DNA of 64,000 nucleotides. It comes from Hydrogenophaga pseudoflava (lineage in GTDB: Bacteria; Pseudomonadota; Gammaproteobacteria; Burkholderiales; Burkholderiaceae_C). The stretch lies in assembly GCF_031020795.1 (NCBI RefSeq), contig NZ_JAVHJP010000001.1:62001-126000 (forward strand). Reading direction: 5' to 3'. A program made the position numbers and the translations under genes. Shown here piece by piece: positions 1 through 8,611 of the stretch; position 1 is the stretch's first letter; every line of letters starts with the position of its first letter. Under the pieces are notes generated by a model. It was not told the DNA's origin. It saw only the letters and a program-made list of their open reading frames with translations, and ran no database searches.

Positions 1-42
1 GACGCCGCTGAGCCTCGACGGCGGCGCCCGGCGAAACGGCGC

Positions 43-417
43 TCAGGCCCCGCCGCTGCGGCGGATGCCCTCTTCCAGCACGAAGAACTGCGGGTTGAGG
101 CTGGCCATCGGCCCGCGCAGCTTCTCCACCTCCGCCGCCGGCGCGTGCACCTCCAGGCGGACGATCTTCGCGATCTTCAGGGCCTCTCCGAGCAGTTCAC
201 CCACGTTCTGCAGATGGGCCAGCACAGCCGCCGCGTCGTCATAACCCTCGCGGCAGTGGGCGCTGTTCCCGTTGAAGGAGAAGGCGTAGTGCACGCAGCC
301 GGGCTCGGTGCGGGTCTTCGCCACAAACTGCGGTCCCAGCGCCTTGAACGCGTCGAGCTGGCCGTCCTGGACTTCGAAGTACGGCACCAGGGTGCAGCAG
401 GTATCGAGGGTGAACAT
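43..417 (-). CDS. ABM-domain putative quinol monooxygenase
   Basis: Protein of 124 residues with the compact ferredoxin-like fold pattern of antibiotic-biosynthesis-monooxygenase (ABM) domains. An N-terminal strand reads LVPYFEVQDGQLDAFKAL, followed by a TRTEPGCVHYAFSFNG segment, which matches the family hallmark EPGCLxY. Such enzymes oxidise quinols or aromatic compounds without a cofactor, or act as small-molecule degradation enzymes; the substrate is not readable here. I chose the ATG at 417 because AAGGAGACAAGG lies directly upstream; a longer reading frame continues to 474 but has no ribosome site. The gene lies 58 bp downstream of the glyoxalase/HD gene on the same strand and could be read with it. 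The family call is good, the reaction unknown. Confidence 0.8.
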   Translation of the reverse strand: MFTLDTCCTLVPYFEVQDGQLDAFKALGPQFVAKTRTEPGCVHYAFSFNGNSAHCREGYDDAAAVLAHLQNVGELLGEALKIAKIVRLEVHAPAAEVEKLRGPMASLNPQFFVLEEGIRRSGGA

Positions 418-475
418 CCTTGTCTCCTTGTGTCTTGACGGGCGGGTCGCCCGCAAAACATTCTGCACTCGCAAG

Positions 476-1786
476 CTATCGGCGTGTTGCCTGCGTCAGG
501 TTCTCCCGCGCCCGCCCCTCGAACCGCTCCCTGAACCACGCCGTCCCATAGATCACCGGCCGCTTGAGAAACCCCGCCAGCACCTCCTTGCGCTTGCGCC
601 GGTACAGCCAGCCCGGCACCCAGCGGTACTCCTCGCACACCTGCGCGTCGTACTCGGCAAAGCGCGCCGGGTCGGCACCGAGGATCGCAAGGTCGATGTC
701 GACCAGCAGGCGCGCGTCATCGTCCACCGGCTCGGCGTCGTGGCAGGTCGCCATGATCAGCGCGTGCACCCGCTGCTGCACATCCCGGCCCGCGCCGGCC
801 AGCGCGAGCGATTCAACGGCCCAGTCGGCGCTGCGCTGCTCGTTGCCCTTGCCTTGCGGGTCGTAGACCGCGTCGTGGAACCACAGGGCCAGCTCGACCT
901 CGCCGGGCTGTTGCGCCAGGTCCAGCGCCGGTTCCAGCAAGGCCAGGCATTCGCGCAGGTGTTGCTGCGAGTGGTAGTGGCGATGCGGCTCGGCCCAGGC
1001 GTCCATCAGCTTCTCCCACAGGCCCTCGGGCGCGCTCAGGCCCAGCGCCGCCCAGGCGCGCCGCCAGGAGCGCTGCGGCAAGCCCTCATCGATGAGCGAG
1101 ACACGCCAAAGCCCAGTGGCGGTGGAGGCGAGGTCCAGCGTGTGGGTGTGATGCCCCTCCTGGTTGGCGAGCGCGAGCCTCAGGCTGTGTTGCCCGTCGG
1201 CCCGCTTCGTGACGTGCACTGGCGGACTTGAAGAGGTCAGGGTGCGCAGCAGCGGCGCCGAGGCGGCGCGAGATGGTGAGCCGAGTTCGATCGACACAAC
1301 GCTGCGGAAGCCCGCCGCCTGCTGCAGCGCGCCCTTTCGCTCATCGGGCCACTGCGCCGGGCGCTCGTTCCCGGGCGAGACGAACACCATCGGCAAGGCC
1401 GGGTCGTCACTGGCGCTCGCCACCGGAATGCCGGCTCCGGCGGGCAGGACCTGCGCCAGGTACGGCGGCCGGTAAGCCCAGGTGGGCACGCCCGCGGCGT
1501 CCAGATCGCCACGGACCGCCACCCCGAACGGACAGGCCTGCGTCGAACGCCACTGGCTGCGTTCCCACAGGCGCGTGCGGGCGACGTGCGCACTGCGCGC
1601 CTCGGTCTCGCTGGTGAGCCAGAGCAGTTCGAGGTAGAGGTTGTCGAAGGCGAAGCAGGCGTTGGCCGTGCCCTGCCCCGGGTGCGCGCGACGGTAGGTT
1701 TCACTCAGGCCCAGTCGCCTGAGCGCGCCGATCTCCGAGCCTTCAGGGTCAATGAACAGGAAGATGTGGTCGATGGCCAGGGTCAT
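476..1786 (-). CDS. Glyoxalase-like (VOC) domain fused to HD-type phosphohydrolase
   Basis: A 436-residue protein with two unrelated halves. Residues 1 to about 220 look like a stand-alone glyoxalase-like protein: it opens with IDHIFLFID, then FAFDNLYLELLWL near residues 46-57. Residues about 245-436 match the predicted metal-dependent HD hydrolases: HYHSQQH around residues 270-276, WFHDAVYD with the HD pair at 304-305, CHD at 348-350 and VDID at 362-365. The HD half should bind a divalent metal and hydrolyse a phosphoester or nucleotide; the substrate is unknown. The VOC half lacks an obvious set of metal ligands. The two parts are usually separate proteins, so this is a true fusion unless a sequencing error removed a stop. 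The ATG at 1786 is followed at once by the VOC strand. Confidence 0.8.
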   Translation of the reverse strand: MTLAIDHIFLFIDPEGSEIGALRRLGLSETYRRAHPGQGTANACFAFDNLYLELLWLTSETEARSAHVARTRLWERSQWRSTQACPFGVAVRGDLDAAGVPTWAYRPPYLAQVLPAGAGIPVASASDDPALPMVFVSPGNERPAQWPDERKGALQQAAGFRSVVSIELGSPSRAASAPLLRTLTSSSPPVHVTKRADGQHSLRLALANQEGHHTHTLDLASTATGLWRVSLIDEGLPQRSWRRAWAALGLSAPEGLWEKLMDAWAEPHRHYHSQQHLRECLALLEPALDLAQQPGEVELALWFHDAVYDPQGKGNEQRSADWAVESLALAGAGRDVQQRVHALIMATCHDAEPVDDDARLLVDIDLAILGADPARFAEYDAQVCEEYRWVPGWLYRRKRKEVLAGFLKRPVIYGTAWFRERFEGRARENLTQATRR

Positions 1787-1796
1787 CGCAGGCCGT

Positions 1797-2513
1797 TCAG
1801 AGCAGCGCCTTGGCCGCTTTGATGCGCAACTCCATCGCCACCGACGGGTCGTTCATCACGTCGAGCAGGAACTGGCGCGGGTCGTCGTGGCGTCGCATCG
1901 CGCTGGCCGGTGCGGCCGCCGGGGTCACGACCGCGGGCACCGGCGCCTGCACCGCCGGCAGGAAGGGCGAAGGTTCGGGCGTCAGCCGCGCCACGGCAAT
2001 CTGGAACTCGGCGCGGGTGACCGACTTCAGGCGCGCAAGCTGGTCGGCCTGCGCCTCCTCGCCCGGCGGAACGTCGAGCGAGGGGTCGTCGCCAAACACG
2101 GCGGCCAGGTCGGGCGCGACGAAGGCCGACCAGCGGCCGGTCTCTGCCTGCAGCTGCGGCACACGCGACGGTTCCACCTGCAGGCCAGGGTCGGACGACG
2201 GCCAGCAGCGGCGGCGCGCCGGCGCCACCTCGCCCAGGTAGCGGTCGCACAGACCGTCGAGGAAGGCGGCCGCCGTGTGGGCCGGCACCGGATCGGCGAG
2301 CGAGAACCAGAGTTCGAAGGCGTCCACGCCGTTGACCGCGATGGCCGGTGCAGGCAGGTCCAGATCGGCCTGCACGCCGCGCCAGACGGCCGACAGCGGC
2401 GCCCAGTCGGACGGGCCACAGAGGGCGAGCACCAGGTGGCGCACCCGGCCTTCGGCGGCCGCGTCGGGATCGGAGGCGAAGAGTCGCTGGCGTTCGGTGT
2501 CGAGTCGGTTCAT
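1797..2513 (-). CDS. Unknown protein, 238 residues
   Basis: I recognise no catalytic domain. The N-terminal part (RVRHLVLALCGPSDWAPLSAVW, then VNGVDAFELWFSLA) resembles a compact alpha/beta domain and a proline/alanine-rich linker follows near residues 175-205. The protein ends in a short helical segment, DPRQFLLDVMNDPSVAMELR followed by IKAAKALL; similar endings occur in phage packaging-related proteins, but nothing else phage-like is nearby. It ends 10 bp before the start of the glyoxalase/HD gene and is probably in one transcript with it. The start at 2513 (MNRLDTERQRLF) is preferred over an in-frame ATG at 2537; neither has a clear ribosome site. Upstream lies the divergent FMN riboswitch. 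Confidence 0.6.
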   Translation of the reverse strand: MNRLDTERQRLFASDPDAAAEGRVRHLVLALCGPSDWAPLSAVWRGVQADLDLPAPAIAVNGVDAFELWFSLADPVPAHTAAAFLDGLCDRYLGEVAPARRRCWPSSDPGLQVEPSRVPQLQAETGRWSAFVAPDLAAVFGDDPSLDVPPGEEAQADQLARLKSVTRAEFQIAVARLTPEPSPFLPAVQAPVPAVVTPAAAPASAMRRHDDPRQFLLDVMNDPSVAMELRIKAAKALL

Positions 2514-2546
2514 GCGGGCAATGGTAGCCGCGGGCATAATTCACCC

Positions 2547-2717
2547 CGACGTTCTCAGGGCGGGGTGAAACTCCCCACCGGCGGTGTCCGAGGCTTCGGC
2601 CGAGGGAGCCCGCGAGCGCCTGCTGGCTCATGTCGGCAGGGTCAGCAGACATGGAAGGCCATGCCCCGCGCAGCGCCGAAGCCATGGCCGACGGTCACAG
2701 TCCGGATGAAAGAGACA
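2547..2717 (+). promoter_or_regulatory. FMN riboswitch (RFN element)
   Basis: Classic RFN aptamer blocks are visible in order: TTCTCAGGGCGGGGTGAAA at 2552, CTCCCCACCGGCGGT, then AGCCCGCGAGCGCC, later GCCGACGGTCACAGTCCGGA and ATGAAAGAGA. Such elements bind flavin mononucleotide and switch off riboflavin genes when FMN is plentiful. It ends about 108 nt before the ribB ATG at 2825, leaving room for the expression platform. The variable region around 2640-2680 is longer than in the simplest examples. Confidence 0.95.
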
Positions 2718-2824
2718 CGCAACCCAACCCAGCCACGCGCTCGTGCAGCGCCGGGGCTGGCTTGGCTTTGTCGCGCCCTGCGAGCGGTGTTCCTGCAACC
2801 CGTTCAACCCTGACGACCGAAGCC

Positions 2825-3934
2825 ATGTCCGAATTCCAGCTCGCCCCCATCCCCGAACTCGTGGCCGACATCGCGGCCGGCCGCATGGTCGTGCTCGTCG
2901 ACGACGAGAACCGCGAAAACGAAGGCGATGTCATCATCGCCGCCGACAAGATCACGCCCGAGGCCATCAACTTCATGGCCCGCTTCTGCCGCGGCCTGAT
3001 CTGCCTGACGCTGACCGCCGAGCGCTGCGACTTCCTGCAGCTGCCGCCCATGGCCTCGCGCAACGGCACCAAGCACAGCACCGCCTTCACCGTCTCCATC
3101 GAGGCCGCCACCGGCGTCGACACCGGCATCTCGGCCGCCGACCGTGCGCGCACCATCCAGGTCGCCGTGGCGCGCGAGAGCGCCCCCACCGACCTGGTGC
3201 AGCCCGGTCACGTGTTCCCGCTGCGCGCCGCGGCGGGCGGTGTGCTGATGCGCGCCGGGCACACCGAGGCGGGCTGCGACCTTGCCGCGCTGGCCGGCCT
3301 GCAGCCGGCGGCGGTGATCTGCGAAATCATGAAGGACGACGGCACCATGGCGCGCCTGCCCGACCTGGTGGAGTTCGCCCAGCAGCACGGCATCAAGCTC
3401 GGCTCGATCGCCGACCTGATCCGCTACCGCAGCCAGAACGAGCGCCTGGTCCGCCAGGTGGCGGTGCGTCCGGTCGCCACGCCCTACGGCGAGTTCGACC
3501 TGCACACCTACCAGGACGAGTTCGGTGGCGCCCACCTGGCGCTGACCTTCGGCCAGTGGAACGCCGACGAACAGGTGATGGTGCGTGTGCACGAGCCGCT
3601 GTCGCTGATGGACTGGCTCGACACCGCCAGCAGCCCGCACTCCTGGCCGCTGCAGGCTGCGCTCGGCGCGATCAAGGCCGAGGGCAAGGGCGTGGCCCTG
3701 CTGCTCAACCCCACCGAGTCGTCCGAGGACCTGATCGCCGCAGCCCGCCAGCCGCGCGCCGCCAAGCAGCGCAGCGAGCCCGGCAACGACGCCGACCTGC
3801 GCACCTATGGCCTGGGAGCCCAGATCCTGCGCGACCTGGGCATCTCGCGCATGAAGGTGCTGGGCAACCCGCGCCGCTTCCCGAGTATGGGCGCCTACGG
3901 CCTCGTCGCTGAAAGCTTCGTCTCGCCGGCCTGA
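2825..3934 (+). CDS. ribB: 3,4-dihydroxy-2-butanone-4-phosphate synthase with degenerate GTP cyclohydrolase II half
   Basis: Protein of 369 residues in the riboflavin pathway. Residues 1 to about 205 form the RibB domain, which makes 3,4-dihydroxy-2-butanone 4-phosphate from ribulose 5-phosphate: VLVDDENRENEGD carries the acidic metal-binding loop and AGHTEAGCDLAALAG the second active-site loop. Residues about 210-369 align with RibA (GTP cyclohydrolase II) but contain no cysteine where RibA has its three zinc ligands, and the GTP-binding arginine loop is also lost, so this half should not be a cyclohydrolase. Such RibB-RibX proteins are known in proteobacteria. The ATG at 2825 (MSEFQLAPIPEL) begins at the domain. 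Expression is expected to be controlled by the upstream FMN riboswitch. It converges on phhA with 6 bp between them. Confidence 0.93.
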   Translation: MSEFQLAPIPELVADIAAGRMVVLVDDENRENEGDVIIAADKITPEAINFMARFCRGLICLTLTAERCDFLQLPPMASRNGTKHSTAFTVSIEAATGVDTGISAADRARTIQVAVARESAPTDLVQPGHVFPLRAAAGGVLMRAGHTEAGCDLAALAGLQPAAVICEIMKDDGTMARLPDLVEFAQQHGIKLGSIADLIRYRSQNERLVRQVAVRPVATPYGEFDLHTYQDEFGGAHLALTFGQWNADEQVMVRVHEPLSLMDWLDTASSPHSWPLQAALGAIKAEGKGVALLLNPTESSEDLIAAARQPRAAKQRSEPGNDADLRTYGLGAQILRDLGISRMKVLGNPRRFPSMGAYGLVAESFVSPA

Positions 3935-3940
3935 TCAGGC

Positions 3941-4819
3941 CTAGCGCGCGCGGTGGTAGCTGCCATCGCCGCGCTGGAACAGCACGTCGTCGGGCAGCAG
4001 GTCGCCGGGCTGCAGCTCGCGGGCGTTCAGCGCGCGCTGGTACAGCGGCGCGAAGTCGACGCGGGTGAAGTCCAGCAGCTCGTCGAGGTCGCGGATCACG
4101 AAGTAGCTCTCCTGGAAGTCGTCGATGCGGTAGTGCGTGCGCATCACGCGTTCCAGATCAAAACGCACCCGGTTGGGCGAGGGACTGTCGAGGCAGAACA
4201 CCGATTCGGTGAACGACGAGGCGATGCCCGCCCCATAGATGCGCAGGCCGTCGCGCTGCTGCAGCAGACCGAACTCGATGGTGTACCAGTACACCCGCGC
4301 CAGCTGCGGCAGGCAACCCAGCTGCTGCGCGCGCAGCCCGCCCTGACCGTAGGCCTGGATGAAGTCGGCAATGGCCGGGTTCATCAGCATGGGCACGTGA
4401 CCGAACACATCGTGGAACACGTCGGGCTCCTCGAGGTAGTCCAGCTCGTGCGGCTTGCGGATGAAGTGGCCCGCGGGAAAACGCCGGTTGGCCAGGTGTT
4501 CGAAGAACACGTCGTCGGGCACCAGGCCCGGCACGGCCACCACCTGCCAGCCGGTGCGCTGCATCAGCACGTCCGAGAGGCGCCGGAAGTCGGGGATCTG
4601 CTCCGGGCCGATGGGCAGGTCCTTCATGCCCTGCACGAACTCGTCGCAGGCGCGGCCGGGCAGCAGCCTGGTCTGGCGCTCGAACAGGGTCTTCCAGGTG
4701 GCGTGTTCGGCGGCGCTGTAGTGGTCCCAGCCCTGGTCGATGGTCCAGTCGGCGTTGGCGGGGCGGCCGGCCTCGCCGGCAGCCAGGCCGTGTTTGGCGG
4801 CAACGGGTTCGGCCAGCAT
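3941..4819 (-). CDS. phhA: Phenylalanine 4-monooxygenase
   Basis: A 292-residue aromatic amino-acid hydroxylase that converts phenylalanine to tyrosine with oxygen and tetrahydropterin. The iron site is intact: FHDVFGH gives His136 and His141, and YTIEFGL gives Glu182. The pterin-facing segment RFPAGHFIRKPHELDYLEEP precedes it. The length is typical of the single-domain bacterial enzyme, which lacks the animal regulatory and tetramerisation domains. It starts 1 bp after the phhB stop, so the two are translated together. The divergent Lrp-type gene at 5248 is the likely regulator of this pair. Confidence is high. Confidence 0.96.
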   Translation of the reverse strand: MLAEPVAAKHGLAAGEAGRPANADWTIDQGWDHYSAAEHATWKTLFERQTRLLPGRACDEFVQGMKDLPIGPEQIPDFRRLSDVLMQRTGWQVVAVPGLVPDDVFFEHLANRRFPAGHFIRKPHELDYLEEPDVFHDVFGHVPMLMNPAIADFIQAYGQGGLRAQQLGCLPQLARVYWYTIEFGLLQQRDGLRIYGAGIASSFTESVFCLDSPSPNRVRFDLERVMRTHYRIDDFQESYFVIRDLDELLDFTRVDFAPLYQRALNARELQPGDLLPDDVLFQRGDGSYHRAR

Positions 4820-4820
4820 C

Positions 4821-5129
4821 TCAACCTCCGTTGCGCTGGAACGCGGCGTAGGCGCCGTCGGCGGCCTTGGCCCAGGTGATGTCGCGCACGGACAGGCCGT
4901 CGGCGTCGTGGGTCGTGAGCGTCACGTCCACGCGGTTGTAGACGTTGAACCACTCGGGGTGGTGGTCCAGCCGCTCCGACACCGCGGCCATCTGGGCCAT
5001 GAAGCCGAAGGCCTCGGCGAAGTTGGCGAAGCGGAAGCTGCGCGAGATGGCGCCGCGCTCGGGATGGTGGGTCCAGCCGGGCAGGCCGGCGAGGTGGTGC
5101 TTCAGGGAATCGGCGTCCAGCGGTGTCAT
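4821..5129 (-). CDS. phhB: 4a-hydroxytetrahydrobiopterin dehydratase
   Basis: Protein of 102 residues of the PCD/DCoH family. It dehydrates the 4a-hydroxypterin released by phenylalanine hydroxylase so that the cofactor can be recycled. The signature [19 protein letters not shown] carries the conserved histidines, and the C-terminal [15 protein letters not shown] segment fits the family. The ATG at 5129 has AAGGAGACAG just upstream. It is first in a two-gene operon with phhA and diverges from the Lrp-type gene across 118 bp. In pseudomonads PhhB also supports phhA expression; that is family knowledge, not seen here. Confidence 0.95.
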   Translation of the reverse strand: MTPLDADSLKHHLAGLPGWTHHPERGAISRSFRFANFAEAFGFMAQMAAVSERLDHHPEWFNVYNRVDVTLTTHDADGLSVRDITWAKAADGAYAAFQRNGG

Positions 5130-5247
5130 GGTCTGTCTCCTTTTGACGGGCTCTGCAAGGCCCGAGAGCTGTGCAGTTTGCGCCGCCTGGCGGACAATTT
5201 GCTCTCGTTTGTGCCCACGATCACCCGCTTTCACGAGAGACCCTTTC

Positions 5248-5745
5248 ATGAACGAAGACATCGGCAAGGATTCCTTGCACGCCGCCGCCCTCGACCGCCT
5301 GGACCGGCGCATACTGGCCGCGCTGCAGGCCAACGGCCGCATCAGCAACCAGGAACTGGCCGGCCTGGTGCACCTCTCACCGGCGCAGTGCAACCGGCGC
5401 CACCGTCGGCTGGAGGCCATGGGCGTGATCCGGCGCTACGAGGCGCGGCTGGACGCCGACCGGCTGGGCCTGGGCGTCACCGCCTTCGTGCACATCTCGA
5501 TGGAGCGCGGGCAGCACAAGGAGGTGCTGAAGTTCCAGCGCACCGTCGGCAAGATGCCGCAGGTGCTGGAGTGCTACGCGGTGACCGGCGACTTCGACTA
5601 CGTCTGCAAGGTGGTCGCGCACGATCTCAAGGGCCTGTCCGACTTCCTGCTCGGCACGCTGGCGCAGCAGCCCGGCGTCAGCGGCGTGCGCTCGAGCATC
5701 TGCCTCAACGAGCTCAAGTGCACGGGCGCGCTGCCGCTGGAGTGA
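5248..5745 (+). CDS. Lrp/AsnC-family transcription regulator
   Basis: Protein of 165 residues. An N-terminal winged helix-turn-helix ([20 protein letters not shown], then [20 protein letters not shown]) is followed by the RAM ligand-binding domain ([12 protein letters not shown] through [17 protein letters not shown]). This is the Lrp/AsnC arrangement that senses amino acids and binds DNA as an octamer. It diverges from phhB-phhA, so control of phenylalanine breakdown by an aromatic amino acid is the natural inference. A phenylalanine or tyrosine ligand cannot be read from the sequence. The ATG at 5248 follows a GAGAGACC stretch. Confidence 0.9.
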   Translation: MNEDIGKDSLHAAALDRLDRRILAALQANGRISNQELAGLVHLSPAQCNRRHRRLEAMGVIRRYEARLDADRLGLGVTAFVHISMERGQHKEVLKFQRTVGKMPQVLECYAVTGDFDYVCKVVAHDLKGLSDFLLGTLAQQPGVSGVRSSICLNELKCTGALPLE

Positions 5746-5818
5746 ATCCAGGCGGCGCCCGAGCCAGGCGCCGGCCAGCAGCGCCATCGCGGCGCGGCGG
5801 TGCGAACGCTCGCAGGTT

Positions 5819-7162
5819 TCACGCATGGGCGCCCGGCTCGCGGCCGCCCATCACGCTGTACCAGTCGATCTTGCGCGTGGCGACCATGACCGCGGCCAGC
5901 ACGCCGAACAGCAGCAGCGAGCCCATCACCAGGGCGTTGTCCTCGGATTGCAGGATGCCGTAGAGCACGCCATAGAGCGCCACCAGCAGGCCGCTGATGC
6001 CCAGCGCGGGGCGCCAGCCGCCGAGCACGTGGCGCAGGTAGTGCGTCAGCAGCGCGATGCAGGCGGCGCTGGCGGCCAGGTAGGCGACGAAGAAGCCCAG
6101 CTGTTCCGACAGCGAGAGCAGCAGCAGGAAGAACAGCACCAGGGCCGCGCCGATCATCAGGTACTGCATCGGGTGGATGCGCCAGCGCTTGACCATCTCC
6201 AGCACGAAGAAGGCGGCGAAGGTCAGCACGATGAACATGAGGCCGTACTTGGTGGCGCGCTCGGTCAGGCGGTAGACGTCGACAGGGTCACCCAGCGACA
6301 CCGAGAAGCTGTCCATGGTCACCCGCTCCTTGCCCTGCGACAGGAACTGCTGCTGGGCCTGGGTGGAGAGCGACGGCACGCTCCATCGGGCCTCGAAGCC
6401 GTGGGCGTTCACCGTGCGCTGGCGCGGCAGGAAGTCGCCACCAAAGCTCGGGTGCGGCCAGGCGGAAACCAGGCTGACCTTGTTGTCGTCGGCCAGCGGC
6501 ACGAAGCCGATCTGCCCAGTGCCGGCCAGGTCCGTGCCCAGGGTGAAGTCCAGCGTGGCGCCGGGCTGCAACAGCTCGGCGCCGAGGGCTGCGGCCAGGG
6601 GGAGCGGCAGATCCGCATCGGCGGGCGCCGCGGTGACCGTCAGCGTCTGCCCCGCGAGCGTCAGTTCAGGCTGGCCCTGCAGCCCGCGCAGGTCGCTCAC
6701 GCCGAAGGTCAGCCAGGGCTGGCCCAGCGTGATCTGGCCGCCCTTCTCGCGCGGCGCCACACCGTTCCACACCAGACGCCCGGCGCTGTCGTGCCGGCTG
6801 TTGTAGACCGTGACCGGAAAGATGCTGCGCCAGCGCACCTCGGTCGTGAGACGGCTGCGCGTGTCCATGGTTTGCGGGAACACCGTCGCGACGCGGTGTT
6901 CCTTGACTGTCTCTTCGCGCTCGATGTGGCGCGCCACGTCGACCACCACCTTCCGGGTGAAGGTCTCGGTGTAAGGCACGTGCAGCACCGGCCCGGTGAG
7001 GGTCTGCGTGCCGGCGTGGGCCCGGGCCACCTCCTGCGCGGCGTCGTGGCGGTTGGCCGTTCGCTCGGCGATGACCTCGCGCACCATGGACAGGGGAATC
7101 AGCAGCAGGACCATCAGAAAGCCGATGACGGCGGTCTTGCTCAGCAGGGGAAACCGGTTCAC
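5819..7162 (-). CDS. creD: CreD-like inner membrane protein
   Basis: Protein of 447 residues. A signal-anchor helix (AVIGFLMVLLLIPLSMVREV) is followed by a large periplasmic domain of about 270 residues with RWSIFPVTVYNSRH-like strands (RWRSIFPVTVYNSRHD), and then by five or six closely spaced membrane helices at the C terminus. That is the CreD layout. CreD is the main output of the CreBC two-component system in Escherichia coli and affects envelope stress and beta-lactam or colicin tolerance; its molecular activity is unknown. Translation starts at a GTG (7162) preceded by AAGGAGCGAGAA. A perfect CreB box lies 67-82 bp upstream, and creB and creC are 2.5 kb away on the same strand. Confidence 0.92.
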   Translation of the reverse strand: MNRFPLLSKTAVIGFLMVLLLIPLSMVREVIAERTANRHDAAQEVARAHAGTQTLTGPVLHVPYTETFTRKVVVDVARHIEREETVKEHRVATVFPQTMDTRSRLTTEVRWRSIFPVTVYNSRHDSAGRLVWNGVAPREKGGQITLGQPWLTFGVSDLRGLQGQPELTLAGQTLTVTAAPADADLPLPLAAALGAELLQPGATLDFTLGTDLAGTGQIGFVPLADDNKVSLVSAWPHPSFGGDFLPRQRTVNAHGFEARWSVPSLSTQAQQQFLSQGKERVTMDSFSVSLGDPVDVYRLTERATKYGLMFIVLTFAAFFVLEMVKRWRIHPMQYLMIGAALVLFFLLLLSLSEQLGFFVAYLAASAACIALLTHYLRHVLGGWRPALGISGLLVALYGVLYGILQSEDNALVMGSLLLFGVLAAVMVATRKIDWYSVMGGREPGAHA

Positions 7163-7228
7163 TTCTCGCTCCTTGTGTTGGGATGGAGCGATTCTTCAAA
7201 GCGCCTGTGCGGCGCCCACGCAGCCTGT

Positions 7229-7244
7229 GTGAAGCGAATGTGAA
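7229..7244 (-). promoter_or_regulatory. CreB box (cre tag) upstream of creD
   Basis: Read on the minus strand the sequence is TTCACATTCGCTTCAC, an exact match to the known CreB recognition pattern of two TTCAC repeats separated by six bases. It lies 67-82 bp upstream of the creD GTG start, in the position expected for an activator site. This ties creD to the creB-creC genes in the same window. Confidence 0.85.
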
Positions 7245-7249
7245 ACGGA

Positions 7250-8611
7250 TCAGGCCTTCTCCACACCCCAGGGAGTGAGGCGAACGAAGACCACTGAACT
7301 CACGCCGTACACCGCCATGCCCGCCGACAGCAGCGCGAAGATGGTCCAGGTGGGTGTCTGCCACATCGCCAGCAGCAGGCCACCGCCGGCCACCATCACC
7401 AGCCGCAGCGTGCCCGCCAGCACTGGCCCCACCGCCTTGCCCGCGCCCAGCGACGAGAAGTACAGCGACAGGCCCAGGCCGAACAGGCCGTAGACCGGGC
7501 CGGCCCACCGGAAGTAGCCGGCCGCCGCGTCCAGCACCGCCGGGTCCTGGGAGAACAGGCCGGTCCAGAGGTTCGGCGCCAGCGTCACGATCAGGCCCAG
7601 CCCGCCCAGGATGGCCGTCGCCAGAGCGGCGGCCGTCCAGGCCGCGCGGCGCGCGCGGGCGATGCGGCCGGCGCCGATGGCCATGCCCACCAGCGGCACC
7701 GAGGCCACACCCACGGCAAACGCCACCGGCACCAGCAGGAATTCGAGCCGCGTGCCGATGCCGTAGCCCGCCAGCGCGTCGGTGCCGAACTGCGCCACCA
7801 GCCGCGTGAGGATGAGGATGGTCAGCACGGTCTGCAGCGGCGAGATGCAGGCCACCGCACCCACGCGCAGGATGTCGGCGAACAGCGCGCGCTCGAAACG
7901 CGTGGCGCGCATGTCCAGCGCGATGCGGGCCCGGCCCGAGGCCAGGTGCCACCACAGCCAGGCGGCCCCGGCCCCGTAGGCAACCACACTGCCGGCCGCA
8001 ACCCCCGCCATGCCCAGGCGCGGGAATGGCCCCCAGCCGAGCCCGAGCACCCCGCCCAGCGCCACCTGCAGCAGCGCCACGGCAAACAGCGTCACCGAGG
8101 GCGTGGCCATGTTCCCCGCGCCCCGGATCACCGAGGCCAGCGTGTTCACCAGCCAGACGAACACCGACCCGAGAAACGCCACGTGGGCATAGGCCATGGC
8201 CTGGGCCAGCGCCTCGCCCTGCCCACCCAATGCCGACAGCAGGGCCTCGCCCAGCGTGAGCATGGCCACCATGTAGACCACACCGGCGGCCAGCGCGATC
8301 CACACCGCGTACACCGCCAGCGCGTTGGCTCGCGCGGCGTCGCCCGCACCCAGCGCACGGCTCACCGCCGAGGACACGCCGCCCCCCATGGCCCCGGCCG
8401 ACAGCATCATCTGGAACATCACGAAGGGAAACACCAGCGCCATGCCGGCCAGCGCGGGCGAACCGAAGCGGCCGACGTAGGCGGTTTCGGCAATCGCCGC
8501 CAGCGCAGTCGCCAGCATGGCCACCATGTTGGGCAGCGCGAAACGCAGCAGCGTCGGCAGGATGGGCGCGGTGAGCAGGGGATTGGGCGCGGCCGCGCCG
8601 GGTTCACTCAT
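7250..8611 (-). CDS. MATE-family multidrug efflux transporter
   Basis: Protein of 453 residues with about twelve predicted membrane helices arranged as two six-helix halves, the MATE fold. It opens with LRFALPNMVAMLATALAAIA and ETAYVGRFG, the usual MATE N terminus. MATE proteins export cationic drugs or metabolites in exchange for sodium ions or protons; the substrate is unknown. The ATG at 8611 lies inside the end of the marR gene (8-bp overlap), so both are translated from one message and the MarR regulator probably controls the pump. A longer open frame to 8641 is less likely because it would overlap marR further. Confidence 0.92.
   Translation of the reverse strand: MSEPGAAAPNPLLTAPILPTLLRFALPNMVAMLATALAAIAETAYVGRFGSPALAGMALVFPFVMFQMMLSAGAMGGGVSSAVSRALGAGDAARANALAVYAVWIALAAGVVYMVAMLTLGEALLSALGGQGEALAQAMAYAHVAFLGSVFVWLVNTLASVIRGAGNMATPSVTLFAVALLQVALGGVLGLGWGPFPRLGMAGVAAGSVVAYGAGAAWLWWHLASGRARIALDMRATRFERALFADILRVGAVACISPLQTVLTILILTRLVAQFGTDALAGYGIGTRLEFLLVPVAFAVGVASVPLVGMAIGAGRIARARRAAWTAAALATAILGGLGLIVTLAPNLWTGLFSQDPAVLDAAAGYFRWAGPVYGLFGLGLSLYFSSLGAGKAVGPVLAGTLRLVMVAGGGLLLAMWQTPTWTIFALLSAGMAVYGVSSVVFVRLTPWGVEKA

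Noticed and set aside
1..42. Part of a further gene at the left edge
   Set aside because: Too short to judge; I see no start, stop pattern or motif that supports one.
1797..2513. Prophage remnant, because the C terminus resembles phage packaging-related proteins
   Set aside because: Only a short helical motif is shared and no phage gene is nearby.
2630..2824. N-terminal extension of RibB through an open frame starting at 2630
   Set aside because: This stretch is the FMN riboswitch, and the RibB domain begins right at the ATG at 2825.
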